A DNA stretch of 64,000 nucleotides from Aquibium pacificus. Its GTDB lineage: Bacteria; Pseudomonadota; Alphaproteobacteria; Rhizobiales; Rhizobiaceae. Made by a program: the position numbers and the translations under genes. Positions 60,183 through 64,000 of this stretch are shown here, in pieces; position 1 is the stretch's first letter, and each line of letters opens with the position of its first letter. The stretch covers positions 124,001-188,000 of the forward strand of contig NZ_JBDPGJ010000004.1 of assembly GCF_040839445.1 (NCBI RefSeq). The letters run 5' to 3'. The notes beneath the pieces were generated by a model, which saw nothing but the letters and a program-made list of their open reading frames with translations, was not told the origin of the DNA and searched no databases.

Positions 60183-61394
60183 TCAAGCTGGGACCAGCCG
60201 GAGCGGGAGGCGCTCCAGCGTCCGAAGGGTGTTCACGATCCGGTATTCCGGGTCTCCGGCGGGTTCGATGGCTTTCACGCGGCGCACGATGGCGCCAAGG
60301 ATGCATTCGGCTTCCAGCCGCGCGATCATCTGGCCGATGCAGACGTGGGGTCCGGTGCCGAACGCCAGATGGACGCCGGTCACGTCCCGGTCGACGTCGA
60401 ACCGGTCGGGGTCCTCGAACTTCCGCGGATCGCGGTTCGCCGCGCCCATGAAGTTGCCGATCTTCACGTCGCCGGCCAGCGAAAGCCCCGCGAATTCCAG
60501 TGGCGCCGAGGTCGTGCGGAACATCACCTGCGAGGGCGAATGCAGGCGCAGCGCCTCCTCGAAGGCGGTGCGGATCTTGGCAGGGGCCGCCTTGACCTTC
60601 GCCCACTCTCCCGGGTTCTGCGCCAGGAGGTTGAGCGTGTGGCCGATGCCGGCGATCGTGGTATCCACGCCCGCGCGCAGGAACGACCGCACCTGCACGC
60701 CTGCGGTCCCCTTCTCGAATTCGCCGGCGTCCTCGGCCAGAAAGATCTTCTCTCCGAATCCGCCGGGGATCATGCTCTCGCGCTGGAAGCTCTTCTGGTA
60801 GGCGTCGAGGATCGGTTCGACCCGCTTCAGCGACTTCTGCAGGTTTTCGTTGTTCGGGCCGATCTGGTTGAAGTTCATCTCGCCGATGGCGATGAAATCC
60901 TTGCGCGGCATGTCGACGCCGAGAACGTCCGGAAACACTTTCAGCACATAGGCTTCGACCAGTTCGGTCACCGCCTCGATCTCGCCCTTCGCGACCACGC
61001 GGTCCGCGACCACCTCGGCTTCCTCCGAGAAATGTTCGCGCCACTTGCGGATCACGATCGGCGACAGGATCTTCGTCATCGCGCCCCTGACGCCCGTGTG
61101 GCGCGGCGGATCGATTTCGGTGATGGGGCTGGGCGTGCGCCACGCTCCTGGCTTGCGGATGTCGGACATCCCGATGCCGCCGGTCGAGGTGAAGCGCTGG
61201 TAGTCGCTCATCACCGTCTTGACCTCGTCGTAGCGGCCGACCGCATACATGTCGTACTTCTCGATGAAGACGACCGGACCCGTCTCGCGCAATGCAGTGT
61301 GGAAGGCAGTGGGGTCGGCGATGTTCTCATCGGAGAACGGATCCACGTCGAGGACGGGTGGCGCCTTCGCGGTCGTCATGCTCGCGGTGCTCAT
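60183..61394 (-). CDS. Cytochrome P450, CYP199-like, ferredoxin-linked
   Basis: A 403-residue P450. N-terminal APPVLDVDPFSDENIADPTAFH and C-terminal NTLRTLERLPLRL mark it as CYP199-like. The I-helix is AGVDTT (241-246), ExxR Glu280-Arg283, and the haem loop LAFGTGPHVCIGQ with Cys352 and the normal Phe345. AGGAAGG precedes the ATG. It is third in the minus operon, 23 bp after the previous P450, and directly before the ferredoxin, so it is the likeliest primary partner. It aligns collinearly with the P450 at 56578, keeping GAWR-x-PSPITEIDPPRHT and the GGFGEK helix. Confidence 0.95.
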   Translation of the reverse strand: MSTASMTTAKAPPVLDVDPFSDENIADPTAFHTALRETGPVVFIEKYDMYAVGRYDEVKTVMSDYQRFTSTGGIGMSDIRKPGAWRTPSPITEIDPPRHTGVRGAMTKILSPIVIRKWREHFSEEAEVVADRVVAKGEIEAVTELVEAYVLKVFPDVLGVDMPRKDFIAIGEMNFNQIGPNNENLQKSLKRVEPILDAYQKSFQRESMIPGGFGEKIFLAEDAGEFEKGTAGVQVRSFLRAGVDTTIAGIGHTLNLLAQNPGEWAKVKAAPAKIRTAFEEALRLHSPSQVMFRTTSAPLEFAGLSLAGDVKIGNFMGAANRDPRKFEDPDRFDVDRDVTGVHLAFGTGPHVCIGQMIARLEAECILGAIVRRVKAIEPAGDPEYRIVNTLRTLERLPLRLVPA

Positions 61395-61417
61395 AGGTGG
61401 CCTTCCTCGTGATCTCG

Positions 61418-62629
61418 TCAGGCTCTCGTGACGCGAAGCGGCAGCTTCTCGAGAGTGCGCAGCGTGTTGATGATGCGATAGGAAGGCGGACCGGCCAGTT
61501 CGATCGCCGCCACCCGCCGCGCGATGGCGGCGAGAATGATGTCGGCTTCCAGTCGCGCGATCATCTGCCCGATGCAGTTATGCGCGCCGGCACCGAACGC
61601 GAGGTGGATGCCGGCCGTCTGGCGGTCGATCAGGAAATCGCCGGCCCGGTTCCACTGGCGCGGATCGCGGTTGGCAGCGCCGATGAAGACGGCGATCTTC
61701 CGGTCCGCGGCGAGCTTCACGCCGCCGAGCACGGTTTCGCGTGTGGTGGTGCGGAACTGTGTCTGCGAGGGCGATTCATGGCGTATGGCTTCCTCGAACG
61801 CACCCCGCACCAGCGAAGGGTCGGCCCGGACCCGGGCCCACTGCGCCGGATCGCGGGCCAGCTGGTTGAGCGTGAACCCGATGCCTGCGTTCGTCGTGTC
61901 CATGCCCCCGCGGATGAAGGAGCGTACGATGCCGGGCGCGCTGCCGGGTGGAAGTTCGCCCGCCTCCTCGGCCAGGTATATCTGCTCGCCGAATCCGCCC
62001 GGGATCATGCTCTCGCGCTGGAAGCTCTTCTGGTACCACTCCAGGATCGGCTCGACCTTCTTGAGCGACCGCTGGAAGATGTCGTTGTTCGGGCCGATCG
62101 CGTTGAAGTTCATGTCGCCGATGGCGACCGCGTTCTCGTGCGGGATGTCCACTCCGAGCGCGCTCGGAAATACTGTGAGCACGAATGCTTCGGCAATGTC
62201 TCGCACGGCGTCGAACTCGCCCATATCGACCACTTTGTCGGCGATTCGCTCGGCCTCCTTCTCGAAGTCCGCCCGCCATTTGCGCACCACGATCGGCGAG
62301 ATGATGCGCGTGAGCACCGTCCGCAAGGAGGTGTGTTCGGGAGGGTCGACCTCGAGGAGCGGGCTTCGCGGGCGCCATGCGCCGGGCTTGCGAAGGTCGT
62401 ACATGCCGGTGCCGGCGCCTGCCATGAAGCGCTCGTGGTCGGACATGACCGCCTTGACTTCCTCGTAGCGTCCCGTCGCGTAGATACCGTACGGAGCAAG
62501 CACCACCACAGCCGCCTTTTCCCGAAGCGTCTCGTGAAAAGCATACGGATCCGGCAGGATTTCCTCCGTGAACGGATCGATGTCGAGGACCGGTGCCTCC
62601 AAACGTGCCTCCGCTATGGCTTCGGTCAT
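61418..62629 (-). CDS. Cytochrome P450, CYP199-like
   Basis: A 403-residue P450 collinear with its neighbours: EAPVLDIDPFTEEILPDP at the start and NTLRTLEKLPLRV at the end. The I-helix is GGMDTT (241-246), with Gly replacing the usual Ala. ExxR is Glu280-Arg283, and the haem loop is LAFGAGAHNCIGQ with Cys352. The substrate-contact region LAPYGIYATGRYEE differs from the other paralogues, suggesting different specificity. It is 105 bp downstream of the P450 at 62735 and 23 bp upstream of the next. GGAG lies before the ATG. Confidence 0.95.
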   Translation of the reverse strand: MTEAIAEARLEAPVLDIDPFTEEILPDPYAFHETLREKAAVVVLAPYGIYATGRYEEVKAVMSDHERFMAGAGTGMYDLRKPGAWRPRSPLLEVDPPEHTSLRTVLTRIISPIVVRKWRADFEKEAERIADKVVDMGEFDAVRDIAEAFVLTVFPSALGVDIPHENAVAIGDMNFNAIGPNNDIFQRSLKKVEPILEWYQKSFQRESMIPGGFGEQIYLAEEAGELPPGSAPGIVRSFIRGGMDTTNAGIGFTLNQLARDPAQWARVRADPSLVRGAFEEAIRHESPSQTQFRTTTRETVLGGVKLAADRKIAVFIGAANRDPRQWNRAGDFLIDRQTAGIHLAFGAGAHNCIGQMIARLEADIILAAIARRVAAIELAGPPSYRIINTLRTLEKLPLRVTRA

Positions 62630-62734
62630 CCTCGTCGTTCTCCGGCCTCTTCCCGTTCCCTGCCGGTGTGCCCCACCGCATGTTGATTCGTTGATGTTGC
62701 TATCGGATTCGAACGTCGGTGCAATGTGCCTGGC

Positions 62735-63949
62735 TCAGGATTTCTTTACCCGCAGCGGCAGACTGTCGAGTTGGCGCATCTGGTTGATGGGCCGGAACCG
62801 GGCCTCGCCGGCCAGTTCGAGCCGGTCGGCGACCTTCACCAGCGCTTTCAGGATCGCTTCAGACTCCAGCCGCGCGATCATCTGTCCGATGCAGATGTGC
62901 GGCCCGCTTCCGAAGCCGAGATGAACGCCGGTCGTGTCGCGCGTGACGTCGAACCTGTCGGGGTCCGCCCATTTCCTCGGGTCGCGGTTGGCTGCTCCGA
63001 GGAACACGCCGACCTTCGTATCGGGCGTGAGGCGCACTCCCGAGAGCGAGACCTCGCCGACGGTGGTCCGGTAGGTGACCTGGAACGGCGTCTCCAGCCG
63101 GAGAGCCTCCTCGAAGGCCGACTTCACCTTCGTCTGATCGCTTCGGAGGATCGCCCATTGATCGGGATTCCGGGCCAGAAGATGCAGGGTGTGTCCGATC
63201 CCCGTGATCGTCGAATCGGTCCCGCCGCCGACGAACGAGCGCACCATGTTCGAGGCGATGCCTTCGTCGAATTCGCCGCGATCCTCCGCATCGAAGAGCA
63301 TCTCGGCGATCGAACCCTTGATGACGCCCTTGCGCTGGACGCTGTTCTCGAACCATTCGAGATAGGGCTGCGCCCGTTTCATGGCGCGATGGTAGAGTTC
63401 GTTGGGCGGACCGCTCTGGTTGAAGCGCATCTCGCCGATAGCCAGGATGTTCTCGCGCGGCAGATCGACGCCCACCGCCTCCGGGAAGACCTTCAATACG
63501 AAGGTTTCGGCGAGATCCGTCACCCCGTCGAACTCGCCCATGTCCACGAGCCGCTCGGCAAGGCGTGCCGCCTCGGTCTCGAAATGCTCGCGCCAGCGGC
63601 GGATGACGATGGGTGAGAGGTACTTGGTCAGCGTTCCGCGGATGGCTGTATGTCCGGGCGGATCGTTCTCCAGAAGGCGGTTGGGAATTCGGAACGCGCC
63701 GGGCTTGCGGATGTCCTGGATCCCGATGCCGGCGCTGGCGGTGAACCGGGTATGGTCGGTCAGCACTTCCGCGCATTCGACGTGCCGGCCGACGGCATAG
63801 ACGCTATAGGGCTTGATCAGCGCGATCGGCCCTGCCTCGCGCAGTTCGCGATGGAACGGATAGGGATCCCGCAGGACATCGATCGCATAGGGGTCGATGT
63901 CGAGGACGGGTGCCTCGGCCGATCGCTCGATTTCCGCGACGTCGCTCAT
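62735..63949 (-). CDS. Cytochrome P450, CYP199-like, first of the minus-strand operon
   Basis: A 404-residue P450. AEAPVLDIDPYAIDVLRDPYPFH opens the protein and QMRQLDSLPLRV ends it. The I-helix is GGTDST (242-247), an atypical form of the A-G-x-D/E-T-T motif in which Ser replaces the first Thr. The haem loop is LGFGSGPHICIGQ with Cys353 and normal Phe. The ATG used has GGAG 6 bases upstream; a TTG 12 bases earlier is unlikely. It heads the operon P450-P450-P450-ferredoxin-VOC-NTF2-NIPSNAP. The promoter lies beyond 63950, near the window edge. Confidence 0.95.
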   Translation of the reverse strand: MSDVAEIERSAEAPVLDIDPYAIDVLRDPYPFHRELREAGPIALIKPYSVYAVGRHVECAEVLTDHTRFTASAGIGIQDIRKPGAFRIPNRLLENDPPGHTAIRGTLTKYLSPIVIRRWREHFETEAARLAERLVDMGEFDGVTDLAETFVLKVFPEAVGVDLPRENILAIGEMRFNQSGPPNELYHRAMKRAQPYLEWFENSVQRKGVIKGSIAEMLFDAEDRGEFDEGIASNMVRSFVGGGTDSTITGIGHTLHLLARNPDQWAILRSDQTKVKSAFEEALRLETPFQVTYRTTVGEVSLSGVRLTPDTKVGVFLGAANRDPRKWADPDRFDVTRDTTGVHLGFGSGPHICIGQMIARLESEAILKALVKVADRLELAGEARFRPINQMRQLDSLPLRVKKS

Positions 63950-64000
63950 GCGCAGCTCCAACTTTCGTCTTCTGGCCCTGGCCGGTCGGATCGGATGTCG

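Overview
The window is a gene-dense, high-GC stretch with AGGAGG-type ribosome sites and gene families typical of Alphaproteobacteria (Rhodobacterales or Hyphomicrobiales). These families include TAXI-type TRAP transporters, HyuAB, opine-oxidase-like subunits, BhcD-like reductase and CYP199-like P450s. I saw no rRNA, tRNA, CRISPR array, replication gene, phage gene or intact insertion sequence. The content is almost entirely accessory catabolism, as expected of a plasmid, chromid or catabolic island.

Region A (1-30.5 kb) handles amines, amino acids and hydantoin-like compounds. It starts with the 3' part of a hyuB gene and a LysR regulator. An HAD hydrolase and aldehyde dehydrogenase follow, then an amine-oxidase-like flavoprotein, an MmgE/PrpD protein and an orphan polyamine-type ABC binding protein (7920-8987). 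Next come an ornithine-cyclodeaminase/BhcD-like reductase next to a DSD1-type PLP enzyme, a cupin, an Lrp regulator, an M20 deacylase, a tartrate/malate dehydrogenase, a double-GNAT acetyltransferase and a class III aminotransferase. A divergent locus pairs a DAO-type flavoprotein with hyuA-hyuB, a small 2Fe-2S subunit and an FAD/BFD subunit. The region ends with a PotABC-like transporter whose own binding-protein gene is a pseudogene (25861-26468), followed by a second double-GNAT protein. A palindrome of the form CCATAA-N7-TTATGG recurs upstream of four of these units and fits a LysR-type operator. A relic of the HAD gene lies at 12402-12473.

Region B (31-53 kb) starts after about 520 bp without a convincing gene. 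It holds ppsA, facing a long minus-strand set: TPP enzyme, flavin monooxygenase, Gfo/Idh oxidoreductase, MmgE/PrpD, acyl-CoA dehydrogenase and CaiB-type CoA transferase. Divergent from that set are a TAXI binding protein, a fused TRAP permease, an IclR regulator and a decarboxylase-like amidohydrolase. A perfect palindrome (42010-42030) sits in the divergent promoter. A second TAXI-TRAP system is linked to a sulfatase/phosphonate-monoesterase-like enzyme.

Region C (53-64 kb) is a cytochrome P450 island. A LysR regulator diverges from an operon of a TIM-barrel isomerase-like protein, an NTF2-like protein, a VOC protein and two P450s. Converging on it is a minus-strand operon of three P450s, an adrenodoxin-type ferredoxin, a VOC protein with an H-H-E triad, an NTF2-like protein and a NIPSNAP protein. 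Four of the five P450s are collinear CYP199-like paralogues. Together with the ferredoxin they suggest oxidation of a set of related aromatic or otherwise ring-bearing substrates. This multi-P450 module, with its mirrored NTF2/VOC accessory genes, is the best candidate here for an undescribed pathway.
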